A DNA stretch of 64,000 bases from Pirellula sp. (GTDB lineage Bacteria; Planctomycetota; Planctomycetia; Pirellulales; Lacipirellulaceae): NCBI GenBank assembly GCA_013822725.1, contig PNKX01000004.1, forward strand, positions 1 to 64,000. The letters are read 5' to 3'. Numbering within the stretch: the stretch's first letter is position 1; every line of letters begins with the position of its first letter. Below the pieces are notes generated by a model. The model was not told the DNA's origin and made no database searches. It saw only the letters and a list, made by a program, of their open reading frames with translations. This document shows positions 43,909 through 52,220 of the stretch, piece by piece. The position numbers and the translations under genes were made by a program.

Positions 43909-44424
43909 GGCCGAGCAAGCACTTCTTGTTGGGAAGATCGTGAGTCGACGCGACAGCAATGACAATAGGAGATCGGCGATGGTTCACCAACCCGTCACTG
44001 CCGCCCCCGGCTCCACCGTCATTCTGAGCAAAGCGAAGAATCTGGAAGTGTGATGGCGACGCTAGATCCTTCGCTCCGCTCAGGATGACGAACATTCCCG
44101 TCACGCGCACCATGATCCTTTTGCAACAATCCAGACATTTCGTTGCAAAAAACTTGACCATCAAATCCTCCTCCATCTAGAACGAACAACGGAACAAGAA
44201 GAGGCCGCTTTTCCGGACGTCGTTCTGACGATCTTCTCTCACTTCGGAGGGCGTATGGTGCAGCTCTTTTCTGAGCCGCCGCCGATCTAGCGCGCGGCAC
44301 AGCCTTTCTCCACAGCTTCACGTTGGCTCAAAGTCGTGGTTTCTATCACCATGACGCCGCTGAGCGCTCGCGCGGGGGGACGATACGCGCGGACGGCGTC
44401 GCTGCCGCCTGAGGAGGCTCTTCT
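43909..44424. other. Intergenic region between divergent MFS and membrane protein genes
   Basis: No gene. It holds the repeat at 44017-44090 and the start signals of the plus-strand gene (GAGGAG at 44411-44416). Two divergent promoters are expected but not located. Confidence 0.4.
44017..44090. repeat. Inverted repeat of the CATTCTGAGC type
   Basis: CGTCATTCTGAGCAAAGCGA (44017-44043 arm, ending AGAATCT) mirrors AGATCCTTCGCTCCGCTCAG (44064-44090 arm, ending GATGACG). 27-nt arms with four transition differences. This sequence type is dispersed in many bacterial genomes and looks like a small non-autonomous element. Confidence 0.8.
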
Positions 44425-46167
44425 ATGTCCGTTGAACAAACGCCCGTTGAACAAGCGTCCACCGAGCAACTGCCCGCTCCCGCACCGCCATCAGCTGCTC
44501 AGGATTGGTGGCGCGTTCTCTACAATCACAATCCCTTCTACGTCATCAGCGCCCTGCTGACTCTCTACGGCCTGCACGTTTCGTTTGCCGACGGCCTCGA
44601 CCCGACGCAAGGCTGGCTGCTAATGCGGCTGCTCGCCGGTTACACCCTGCTACTCGCCGCGGCGGCGATTCTCATCGTTCGTTACGGCAAGGTCTGGGAA
44701 GACGCCCGCACGCTGGTCCTGCTGGTCGCGTTGCTGATGATCGCCATGTCGGCCAGCTTCGACCGCGTCTGCCTCGACGACTCGAATGTCGGCGCCCGGT
44801 TCCTCCTCGCCGGGTTTATCTTCTCGATCGCTCTCTGCGAGTTGATCATCCGCGGACTCCAGGTCCCCCTCCCCTGGACATACCGCGGACCATGTTACGC
44901 GGCGATGGCGATCCTCTTCGCTTACCCGCCTTATCTCGGGCATCTGTCGCTCGACGACCAAGAGCGAAAAATGGCCTGGCTCGTCCTCGCGTTGCCGACG
45001 CTGTTGGCCGCGACCGCGCTCATGCTGATCCCCGCCGTGCGCCGGCGCGGAACCGAACTCCGTCGCCACGGCGCTCCCTGGCCATGGCCCTGGTATCCGA
45101 TGTCATGGTTCGTCATCCTCGCCGTCGGCGGCGTGCTGCGGGCCTTCTCGCTCGGCATCTCCTTCGAGAAAGAAAAGGGCTTTTCCTCAGGGCTGCAGTT
45201 CTACGCGTTCATTCCGCTTGCCTTGGCCGCGACGCTCCTTTGGGTCGAGGGGAGCCATCGCCGCAATCCGTGGCGCAGCGCCATCGGCGTCGGCCTGCCG
45301 ATCGCCATGCTGATCCTTGCGCTGCCTGGCTACAACACGAGCGACGCCCAGTCGTTCTACCGCATGCTGCTGCAATCGACGGTCGGCGCGCCGCTGCAAC
45401 TCGCCGGCTGGCTCATCGCCATCTACTTCGTTTATCTCTGGCTTCGCCGCGTCGCCGGCGCCGAGGGCGGATTGCTCGCCACTCTCGCGGTTCTCTCGTG
45501 GGCGGGCCCGAACACGGTGAGCCTCGACACGCTCGCGCCCCTCCAACCCCTCCCCGCCGCCGCGGTCGGGCTGCTCCTCCTCGGTCGCGGCCTGTGGTTG
45601 AACAGCTCGTTCCGTCTCGCCTTATTCACTGGCTACGTCTCGCTCGGGGCGGCGATCATGCTGCACGGCACGCCGTTCACGTTTGCCAACGGCTACCTCC
45701 CCTGGCACTTCTTCGTGTTGACGTTCATCTGTCTCGGTTTCCTCTATCGCGACGACTTCGCCAAATGGATCGCAGAAACCAGCCCTGGTTTTTTGGTCTT
45801 CTCGGCAATGGTCGCCTTATTTCTGAATCGTGTTCTCTTTCCATCCGCCACGCCCGCCGCCAATGCGCTCATTGCGCTGCTGTTGTCCGCCATCGCCGCC
45901 TGTTACTGGCGACGCCGGCGGCAGACCTCCAACCTCGTCGCGCTCGCGGCCTGCTTGGTTTCGTCGACAACGTCAGCGCTTGAGCAACTCTTGCTGCGCA
46001 GCGACGCACTGATGCTCTTAAAAGGCAAACGCTGGCTTGCCCTCGGCGTCGGCTGCTTCGCGGCCGGTCTGCTGATCAGCCTCATCAAAGGAGGCCAAGT
46101 GCACCGGCTGCTGGCTTGGCTCAAGTCATTCGACGATCGGGAGGAGAACATAGACCACGGTAGGTAG
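44425..46167 (+). CDS. Large polytopic membrane protein
   Basis: A 580-aa integral membrane protein with about 14 hydrophobic stretches (VISALLTLYGLHVSFA, LLMRLLAGYTLLLAAAAILI, LVLLVALLMIAMSASF, SWFVILAVGGVLRAFSLGI and others) and a short charged N-terminus (MSVEQTPVEQASTEQLPAPA, partly an imperfect VEQTP/VEQAS/TEQLP repeat). No family is recognised. Start chosen for GAGGAG 8 nt upstream. No partner gene is coupled; copy C of the palindrome follows. Function unknown. Confidence 0.75.
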   Translation: MSVEQTPVEQASTEQLPAPAPPSAAQDWWRVLYNHNPFYVISALLTLYGLHVSFADGLDPTQGWLLMRLLAGYTLLLAAAAILIVRYGKVWEDARTLVLLVALLMIAMSASFDRVCLDDSNVGARFLLAGFIFSIALCELIIRGLQVPLPWTYRGPCYAAMAILFAYPPYLGHLSLDDQERKMAWLVLALPTLLAATALMLIPAVRRRGTELRRHGAPWPWPWYPMSWFVILAVGGVLRAFSLGISFEKEKGFSSGLQFYAFIPLALAATLLWVEGSHRRNPWRSAIGVGLPIAMLILALPGYNTSDAQSFYRMLLQSTVGAPLQLAGWLIAIYFVYLWLRRVAGAEGGLLATLAVLSWAGPNTVSLDTLAPLQPLPAAAVGLLLLGRGLWLNSSFRLALFTGYVSLGAAIMLHGTPFTFANGYLPWHFFVLTFICLGFLYRDDFAKWIAETSPGFLVFSAMVALFLNRVLFPSATPAANALIALLLSAIAACYWRRRRQTSNLVALAACLVSSTTSALEQLLLRSDALMLLKGKRWLALGVGCFAAGLLISLIKGGQVHRLLAWLKSFDDREENIDHGR

Positions 46168-46201
46168 TACAGTTCACTATCTACAGCTAGCGCGCCTATT
46201 T

Positions 46202-46286
46202 CAGCCCCTGGCTCCGCCGGGGGGTAGGCCACTACACCGGTAGGCATCGTCTCACGGGGCGCTACCCCCCGGCGGAGCCGGGGCTG
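46202..46286 (+). repeat. Palindromic intergenic element, copy C
   Basis: An 85-bp palindrome, arms CAGCCCCTGGCTCCGCCGGG and CCCCCCGGCGGAGCCGGGGC ending CTG, with interior GTAGGCCACTACACCGGTAG and GGCATCGTCTCACGGGGCGC related to copies B and D. Thirty-four bp after the upstream gene stop. Confidence 0.85.
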
Positions 46287-46483
46287 AAAAAGAGATGCAT
46301 ACGCCGCAGGTCGGGCCGAAAACGCCCGACTTGCGCGTCAGTTCTCAACGCCTCTTGAGCCCGCCGCCAGTTGCTGCTGGCTCATCCCATCTGGTAGCAT
46401 GCGCCGTGAGCCAGCGGCGCCCCGGCGCCCCCACGCCTGGCGCCCTCCCCTGCCCCACCAGCCACCGATGGAGCGCTCCCGCG

Positions 46484-47755
46484 ATGCGTCGCAGCCAACT
46501 TTCGGCAGTTCTCATTGCCTCGTTCGCGTCCCTCTCCCTCTTGAGCGGCGCCGCCCATGCCGAGTGGCCTCAATGGCGCGGCGCGAATCGCGACGATATC
46601 TCCAAGGAGCAGAATCTCCTCCAGGAGTGGCCCGAAGGAGGTCCGCCGCGCGTCTGGATGTTCGAGAACGCGGGCGTCGGCTACGCCGGACCGGCGATCG
46701 TCGGCGACCGTCTCTACACGATGGGCGCCCGCGGCGGCAAAGAGTTGCTCCTGGTGCTCGACGCCAACACCGGGAAGGAACTCGACGCTGTCGAAATCGG
46801 CGACGTGCTGGAGAACAACTGGGGCGACGGCCCGCGCGGCACTCCCACCGTCGACGGCAAGTTCATCTACGCCCTCGGCGCCCAAGGCAATTTAGTGTGT
46901 GTTGAGGCCGCCACGGGCGATCTCCAGTGGAAGAAAACGATGCAAGAACTCGGCGGAGCCGTGCCGACCTGGGGCTTCACCGAATCGCCCCTCGTCTATG
47001 AAGAGATGGTCCTCTGCACCCCTGGCGGCGAGCAAGGCGCCATCGCGGCCCTCGACAAGAAGACTGGCGAGGTCCTCTGGCAAACGAAGGACGTCACCAC
47101 CGGCGCCCACTATTCGTCGCTCGTCGTCCGGGAAGGCAAGAACGGCCCCGAACTGGTGCAACTCCTCGCCGACCAAGTGATCGGCCTCGATCCCAAGAGC
47201 GGCAAAGTCCTCTGGTCGAGTCCCTGGCCCGGCAAGGTCGCCGTGATTCCGACTTCGATAGTCAAAGACAACATGGTCTACGTCACTTCCGGCTACGGCG
47301 TCGGCTGCAAGCTGGTCGAAATCGGCGACGACGGCCAGGCCAAAGACGTCTACGAGAATAAGGTGATGAAGAATCACCATGGCGGCGTCATCCTGCTAGG
47401 CGACCACGTCTTCGGTTTTTCCGACGACGTCGGCTGGGTCTGCCAAGAGCTCAAAACGGGCGACCGCGTCTGGCGCGATCGCGAGTCCCTCAAGAAAGGG
47501 GCGATCGCTTACGCCGATGATCGCTTCTATTGCCTCGGCGAAGACGATGGCCAAGTGGTGCTGATCGAACCCTCCACCGAAGGGTGGAAAGAGCACGGCC
47601 GGTTCACACTCGATCCGCAAACCGATCAACGCAAAGACGCCGGCAAGATCTGGACGCATCCCGTGATCAACAACGGCAAGCTCTACCTCCGCGACCAGAA
47701 TCTCATTTACTGCTACGACATCAGCGAAGCCGGCGACGCCACTGCTGGGAACTGA
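46484..47755 (+). CDS. Secreted PQQ-like beta-propeller protein
   Basis: A 423-aa protein of the PQQ-binding-like/BamB propeller class, start ATG 46484 with signal peptide MRRSQLSAVLIASFASLSLL and AHA cut site. Repeated propeller strands: GKELLLVLDANTGKELDAVE, GNLVCVEAATGDLQWKK, AIAALDKKTGEVLWQTKDVT, VIGLDPKSGKVLWSSPWP, CQELKTGDRVWRDRESLKKG. WPQWRGANRDDIS at the mature start is the common beginning of planctomycete PQQ propellers, exported to the periplasm. No enzyme domain; probably a scaffold or redox-type binding protein. No quinoprotein alcohol dehydrogenase motifs. Confidence 0.85.
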   Translation: MRRSQLSAVLIASFASLSLLSGAAHAEWPQWRGANRDDISKEQNLLQEWPEGGPPRVWMFENAGVGYAGPAIVGDRLYTMGARGGKELLLVLDANTGKELDAVEIGDVLENNWGDGPRGTPTVDGKFIYALGAQGNLVCVEAATGDLQWKKTMQELGGAVPTWGFTESPLVYEEMVLCTPGGEQGAIAALDKKTGEVLWQTKDVTTGAHYSSLVVREGKNGPELVQLLADQVIGLDPKSGKVLWSSPWPGKVAVIPTSIVKDNMVYVTSGYGVGCKLVEIGDDGQAKDVYENKVMKNHHGGVILLGDHVFGFSDDVGWVCQELKTGDRVWRDRESLKKGAIAYADDRFYCLGEDDGQVVLIEPSTEGWKEHGRFTLDPQTDQRKDAGKIWTHPVINNGKLYLRDQNLIYCYDISEAGDATAGN

Positions 47756-47775
47756 TCTGAGGAAGAGAAGAAGAG

Positions 47776-47898
47776 TTAACCACGAAACACACGAAAATAA
47801 CGAAAGAAAAGTCAGAGACGGCGACAGGTTGAGAGGAAACCTAACCCGTTAGGCATCCATATTCCTCTTTTCGTTCCTTTCGTGTGTTTCGTGGTTAA
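47776..47898. repeat. Inverted repeat of the ACCACGAAACACACGAAA type
   Basis: TTAACCACGAAACACACGAA (47776 on) mirrors TTTCGTGTGTTTCGTGGTTA (ending at 47898), arms about 32-36 nt with gaps. Located between the convergent PQQ and YdjY genes. This motif is a common planctomycete spacer repeat. Confidence 0.8.
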
Positions 47899-47936
47899 TT
47901 TCCCCGCATTCAATGAAGCACAGGCGGGCGCCACGC

Positions 47937-48704
47937 CTACTTCTTTTCCTTCAACTTCGGCGTTAGCACGATCCGCACCGGCGTTCCCAGCGGCGGGATC
48001 TTCTCGGTGTTCGCTTCGAACAGCAGACCTTCATTTGATTGGCTGCTCTCGATCGGAATATCGAGCATCGCCGTGGTGAAGTTCGAGACGCAAATAAAGT
48101 CGCCCGACTCCGCCATGTAGAAGTCCTTCCCTTGCTCGTCCTTCCAAAAGCCGCTGCCCGCAAAGACCCAGGGCTGCGTCATCGGCTTCTTCGTCTTCGA
48201 GTCGCGGATCCAATCCTCCGCCCGCGCCTTCTGCCACTCGCCCTTGTCGTCGAGCCACTGCAGCTCGATGTCGATTTCCGTCCCCGTCGGCGGCGCAAAC
48301 TTGGGCCGGAATTGCACCGGATGCCCCGACTTGGCGCCGACGGCCAACAGCGCGGCATGGACCGTCTGGGCTTTCGACCGCACGGCGAGAATCGACTCAT
48401 GCTCCTTCGTCCCCGCCAGGCAGGCAAGCATCTCCAAAAATCCCTCGCGCAGCGAAACGTAGCCGTCGACGATCACGCGCCGGTTTTTCTTGTCGATCCA
48501 GACCTCGTCTGGCTTTGGCAGCTTCGTCGCTCCCTCAGGATCAGGGAGCTTTGGCGGAGCGACGACCTTTTCGTCCTCCGCCGGCGTCGTCCGAGGCGGG
48601 GCCCCACCAAACTGAGCATGGGCATAGCTAGCGGTCGTTAGTATCAAGCTCAGAGCGCAAACCGCGCTCAGCCGCGCGCCGCAAATTTCGACAGGAATAC
48701 GCAT
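47937..48704 (-). CDS. Secreted YdjY-domain protein
   Basis: A 255-aa exported protein; ATG 48704 gives a signal peptide (MRIPVEICGARLSAVCALSL, ending AHAQ) and is preferred to an earlier in-frame ATG 17 codons upstream. The YdjY-like domain, also found as a module in ferredoxin proteins, shows VWIDKKNRRVIVDGYVSLRE, FLEMLACLAGTKEHESILAV and GHPVQFRPKFAPPTGTEIDI. Activity unknown; it is a periplasmic, frequent planctomycete protein. Monocistronic. Confidence 0.8.
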   Translation of the reverse strand: MRIPVEICGARLSAVCALSLILTTASYAHAQFGGAPPRTTPAEDEKVVAPPKLPDPEGATKLPKPDEVWIDKKNRRVIVDGYVSLREGFLEMLACLAGTKEHESILAVRSKAQTVHAALLAVGAKSGHPVQFRPKFAPPTGTEIDIELQWLDDKGEWQKARAEDWIRDSKTKKPMTQPWVFAGSGFWKDEQGKDFYMAESGDFICVSNFTTAMLDIPIESSQSNEGLLFEANTEKIPPLGTPVRIVLTPKLKEKK

Positions 48705-49105
48705 CAAATAAACCTCGAAGGAATGGCTCAACAGCAACGATGTCATTTTGGCCAAAGGCCATGCTCATCGTAGCCTGGGGCAAGCGAAGCGCCGCCCCAG
48801 GTTGCAGGAACAACGGAATCGCTTTGGCTGAAAGCCAAACTCACTCTTCGCTCCCATCGGAAGCGGCGATCTAGCCTTCAGCCAGCAAGCACTTTTCTTG
48901 CCCGACCGCTGGAAAAGGTGGTTGTTAAGGCAATCCGCATGGCCCCCAACGCGACCGAACCAAGTAATTCTACACGCCATCTGGAACCCGCAGAAAATCC
49001 CTGCCGGCGCCCCGTGATTCTCTCCCCTAAACTCCGTACAATGCCGACCTGTCTGCATCGAGCCAGGACGCACACCCAGCCACCGTCGCGGAGCGCTCTC
49101 CCCGT
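48705..49105. other. Divergent region with CCTGGGGC/GCCCCAGG palindrome
   Basis: No gene. CCTGGGGC at 48774-48781 and GCCCCAGG at 48794-48801 form an 8-bp-armed palindrome of a spacer type common in planctomycetes, near TTTGGCTGAAAGCCAAA at 48822-48838. The promoters of the YdjY gene and the 49106 gene must lie here. Confidence 0.5.
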
Positions 49106-50989
49106 ATGTCTACCACGTTCGACCCCACCGAAGAAGCCGGCCTACTCTCCCTCGAAGCGGCGCCCCACGCCAACGGCAAACTCGACCCGCCCCCTTCGCA
49201 GGCCGCCACGCGCGCCGGCTTTTGGCGCAACGCGGCGTCTGCCGTGTTGAAGAAAGGCAAGCAGCCCGCGCACGAAGCGTGGCTTGTCTATTGGGGCGAG
49301 CGCAAACCACGCCCCACGTTCGGACCCAAAGTTTGCGCAAAGTCGAAGCCGCTTCAGTGGACGCCGCTGGTCGCCAACCCCGTCGGCCCGACGCAAAAGC
49401 TGCTCGCGCTGCTCGACCTCGCCGGCGATGAAGCGGAAGCGGCCAAGTTCGCCAAAAGCAAGCGGAACAAGGAACTCCAAGCGGCCGTCAGCGACTGGCT
49501 CGCCGCCGCCAAGCGCGCCCCGGCCGACCTGCAGCTCGCGCTCGGCGCCCTGGCCGCTGCTCATCTACTTGGCGCCGTCGGCGGCGCGCTTTCGGCCGAC
49601 CTCGGCTGGAAGCTGGTCGACTTCCTGACTGACCTCGCCCGCCACGCGCAAGGTTGGAATCCCGACGCCTCCGACGACTCGCTCGTCGCGCAGCAACTCC
49701 TCGCCGGCGAACTGCCGCTGACGCTCTCTTATATCCTGGATGAGATGAAGCCGCTGCACGCCCTCCGCGCGCCGGCTCGCGAAGCGTTGAGCGAAGGGCT
49801 TGTGGAACTTCACAACGGCGAAGGCCTCCCCCGCGGCGCCCGCCGCGCGACGCTCCGTCCGTTGCTTGCCTGCTGGACCCGCTGCGCAGCCATCGCCGCC
49901 GCCGACAAGCAACGGCCGTTCAACTCCAAAGCCATTCGCCAGTACCATCAACTTGTCCGGCAAGCCCTGCGCTGGACGGCGCCGAACGGCGCCGAGCTCC
50001 TGCGCCCCGAAACGAACGCCTGGCAACCCGAGTTTCTCCAAGCGGCGCTCCTGTTGAGCGATAAGAAGAAAGACGTCGCCGCCGCTCGCGCGCTCCTCGG
50101 TAAGAAGCTTGTCGGGAAAGACCTCGCGGCCGGCGAGAAGACCCCCGACGCCCCCTACCACTGCGATTGGGCGCGCCTCGGTCTGCTCCGTAGCGGCTGG
50201 TCAGCCGACGACGCCGTCATTGCCGTCGACTACACCGGCGATCGCGTCGAACTTGAAGCCTGTGCCGAAGGCCGTCGCCTCCTCGGCGGCGTGTGGAAGA
50301 CCGAATCGCGCGTCGACGGCGTGAAGATCGAAGCGACCGAAGAGTGGGAAGAAACCTGCTGGTTCAGCGACCGCGACGTCGATTATCTGGAGCTGACGCA
50401 GATTCTCGACAATGGCGTGCGGATCGACCGCCAGATCATGCTTGCCCGCCGCGACCAATTCCTCTACCTCTGCGACCATTTCTATGGCGGCAAAGAAGCG
50501 ACGCTGGAACATACGTGGCAATTGCCGCTTGGCCCCGCCGTCCTCTTCTGCGGCGAAGGCGAAACCCGCGACGCCCTGCTCGTCGACGGCAAGCCGCTCG
50601 CTCGCGTCATGCCGCTCGCCCTCCCCGAATGGCGGATCGACCCCCGCGTCGGCGAGCTCACCGGCGACGGCAACACGCTGACGGTGTCGCAGAAAGTCGT
50701 CGGCCGCAGCGTCGCCTGCCCGGTCTTCATCGACTTGAACGCCGAGCGTTCGACCAACGCCTCCACTTGGCGGCAACTCACCGTCGCCGAGGGGCTGGAG
50801 ATCAAGACGACCGACGTCGCCGTCAGCTACCGCGTCCAGTCGGGAACCGACCAGTGGGTTTTCTACCGCTCCCAAGGCCCTCGCGGCAACCGCACCTTCA
50901 TGGGACAGAACACCTCGTCGGAATGCTACATCGCCCGCTTCACCGCCCCCAGCGGAGAGGTCGAGGAGTTGATGGAGATAGAAGGCTGA
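49106..50989 (+). CDS. Hypothetical protein, coupled to YggS
   Basis: A 627-aa soluble protein, unrecognised by motif. The first 300 residues are helical and Ala/Leu-rich (LQLALGALAAAHLLGAVGGA); the second half is beta-rich (DDAVIAVDYTGDRVELEACA, DVDYLELTQILDNGVRIDRQ, FLYLCDHFYGGKEATLEHTW), an arrangement that recalls polysaccharide lyase/heparinase II-III-type C-terminal beta modules, though no catalytic residues can be named. No signal peptide. The YggS start lies 2 nt after its stop, so they are cotranscribed. Confidence 0.7.
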   Translation: MSTTFDPTEEAGLLSLEAAPHANGKLDPPPSQAATRAGFWRNAASAVLKKGKQPAHEAWLVYWGERKPRPTFGPKVCAKSKPLQWTPLVANPVGPTQKLLALLDLAGDEAEAAKFAKSKRNKELQAAVSDWLAAAKRAPADLQLALGALAAAHLLGAVGGALSADLGWKLVDFLTDLARHAQGWNPDASDDSLVAQQLLAGELPLTLSYILDEMKPLHALRAPAREALSEGLVELHNGEGLPRGARRATLRPLLACWTRCAAIAAADKQRPFNSKAIRQYHQLVRQALRWTAPNGAELLRPETNAWQPEFLQAALLLSDKKKDVAAARALLGKKLVGKDLAAGEKTPDAPYHCDWARLGLLRSGWSADDAVIAVDYTGDRVELEACAEGRRLLGGVWKTESRVDGVKIEATEEWEETCWFSDRDVDYLELTQILDNGVRIDRQIMLARRDQFLYLCDHFYGGKEATLEHTWQLPLGPAVLFCGEGETRDALLVDGKPLARVMPLALPEWRIDPRVGELTGDGNTLTVSQKVVGRSVACPVFIDLNAERSTNASTWRQLTVAEGLEIKTTDVAVSYRVQSGTDQWVFYRSQGPRGNRTFMGQNTSSECYIARFTAPSGEVEELMEIEG

Positions 50990-50991
50990 GA

Positions 50992-51717
50992 GTGGATTTA
51001 AACGAGCGAATGGCCACTCACCGCGAGTTGATCGCCGCCAACGTCGCCCGCATCCGCGAGCGAATTGCCGCCGCGGCGCAGGCAGCGGGTCGCGATCCGG
51101 CGGAGATCAAACTCGTCGCCGTGTCGAAGTACGTCGACGCCGCCACCGCCGCGCTGCTGGTCGACGCGGGCTGTCGTTCATTCGGCGAAGCCCGTCCGCA
51201 ACAGTTGTGGGAGAAGGCCGCGGCGCCGGAACTCGCCGGCGTCGAATGGCATCTCATTGGTCGGCTGCAACGGAACAAAATCCGCCGCACGCTGCCGCTC
51301 GCGGCGCTCATCCACAGCGTCGACAGCGAGCGACTCCTCGCGGCAATCAACGACGAAGCGGCGACACTCGGCATAACTTCCCGCGTCCTGCTCGAAGTCA
51401 ACAGTTCCGGCGACGCCACGAAGCAAGGGTTCACAGCCGAAGAAGTCCGCGCGTTGCTTCCCATGATTCCGAATTACGCTCATCTCGAAGTCGGCGGCCT
51501 GATGACGATGGCTTCTCTCGACGGCGACGACGCGGTCGCCCAGGCCAACTTCGCCGCCCTTCGCACGCTTCGCGACGAACTCGCGCGTAACTCGCCCTCG
51601 AACGTCACGCTCCCGGAACTCTCCATGGGCATGAGCGGCGACTTCGAAATCGCCATCGCCGAGGGCGCCACGCTCGTCCGCGTCGGCTCGTCACTGTTTG
51701 AAGGACTGCTCCCATGA
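50992..51717 (+). CDS. yggS: YggS-family PLP-binding protein (PLPBP)
   Basis: A 241-aa single-domain PLP carrier related to alanine-racemase barrels. LVAVSKYVD contains the PLP-binding Lys; the barrel continues FGEARPQQLWEKAAA, EWHLIGRLQRNKIRRTLPLA, LLEVNSSGDATKQGFTAEEV, VGGLMTMASLDG, LSMGMSGDFEIAIAEGATLV. It regulates cellular PLP and amino-acid balance. GTG at 50992 has GAAGG 6 nt upstream; ATG at 51010 is an alternative. Last base of the stop and the next ATG overlap (ATGA). Confidence 0.9.
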   Translation: MDLNERMATHRELIAANVARIRERIAAAAQAAGRDPAEIKLVAVSKYVDAATAALLVDAGCRSFGEARPQQLWEKAAAPELAGVEWHLIGRLQRNKIRRTLPLAALIHSVDSERLLAAINDEAATLGITSRVLLEVNSSGDATKQGFTAEEVRALLPMIPNYAHLEVGGLMTMASLDGDDAVAQANFAALRTLRDELARNSPSNVTLPELSMGMSGDFEIAIAEGATLVRVGSSLFEGLLP

Positions 51718-52007
51718 CGCCGCTGGAGTCGCACCCGCAAGGCGTCGTCATCCGCGTGAAAGCCCGTCCGGGCGCCCGACGCAACGCCTTCGCCGGCCTC
51801 CACGACGGGGCCCTCAGCATCGATGTCACCGCGGCCCCCGAAAAGGGCAAAGCCAACGACGCGATCATCGCCCTACTGGCAAAAACGTTCGGCATCGCCA
51901 AGTCGTCGATCGAACTGATTAGTAGTCCCGCCAATTCGCAGAAGCGATTCCTGCTTGCGGAACTCGATCTCGCCACTGCAGAGAAATGCCTCTCCGACAT
52001 TCTCTAG
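51714..52007 (+). CDS. yggU: DUF167 / YggU family protein
   Basis: A 97-aa protein with the DUF167 signature: VVIRVKARPGARRNAFAGLH, then ALSIDVTAAPEKGKANDAII and LLAKTFGIAKSSIELIS. Known as a small alpha/beta fold of unknown function that often follows yggS (and yggT). The start overlaps the yggS stop. Monofunctional; the composite repeat follows within 10 bp. Confidence 0.9.
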   Translation: MTPLESHPQGVVIRVKARPGARRNAFAGLHDGALSIDVTAAPEKGKANDAIIALLAKTFGIAKSSIELISSPANSQKRFLLAELDLATAEKCLSDIL

Positions 52008-52016
52008 AAAAAGAGG

Positions 52017-52202
52017 AACCGCCAAGGACGCCAAGGAATACTGGGGAGAGGCTTACCACGACGACACGGCGGACACGACGATAAGAATAAGCGAGAAGGA
52101 TTCTGTCTCAGATCTCCTCTCCCTTTCCCTATTCTTTCCGTTGTGATCGTTGTGCCGTCGTGGTGAATAACTTCACTGTATTCCTTGGCGTCCTTGGCGG
52201 TT
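52017..52202. repeat. Composite inverted repeat with perfect 25-bp outer arms
   Basis: The outer arms, AACCGCCAAGGACGCCAAGG plus AATAC at 52017-52041 and GTATTCCTTGGCGTCCTTGG plus CGGTT at 52178-52202, are exactly complementary. Nested inner arms ACCACGACGACACGGCGGAC (52055 on) and TTGTGCCGTCGTGGT (ending 52164) are imperfect. The whole ~186 bp could fold as a long hairpin; typical of dispersed planctomycete spacers. Confidence 0.85.
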
Positions 52203-52220
52203 AAACACTTATTTCATCAG

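Noticed and set aside
44505..45983. Plus-strand frame of 492 codons inside the membrane protein gene
   Set aside because: Arg/Pro-rich and out of phase with the hydrophobic protein that has a proper ribosome site.
50293..50991. Long N-terminal extension of YggS
   Set aside because: YggS proteins begin near LIAANVARIRERI; the extension overlaps the upstream gene and is Arg-rich.
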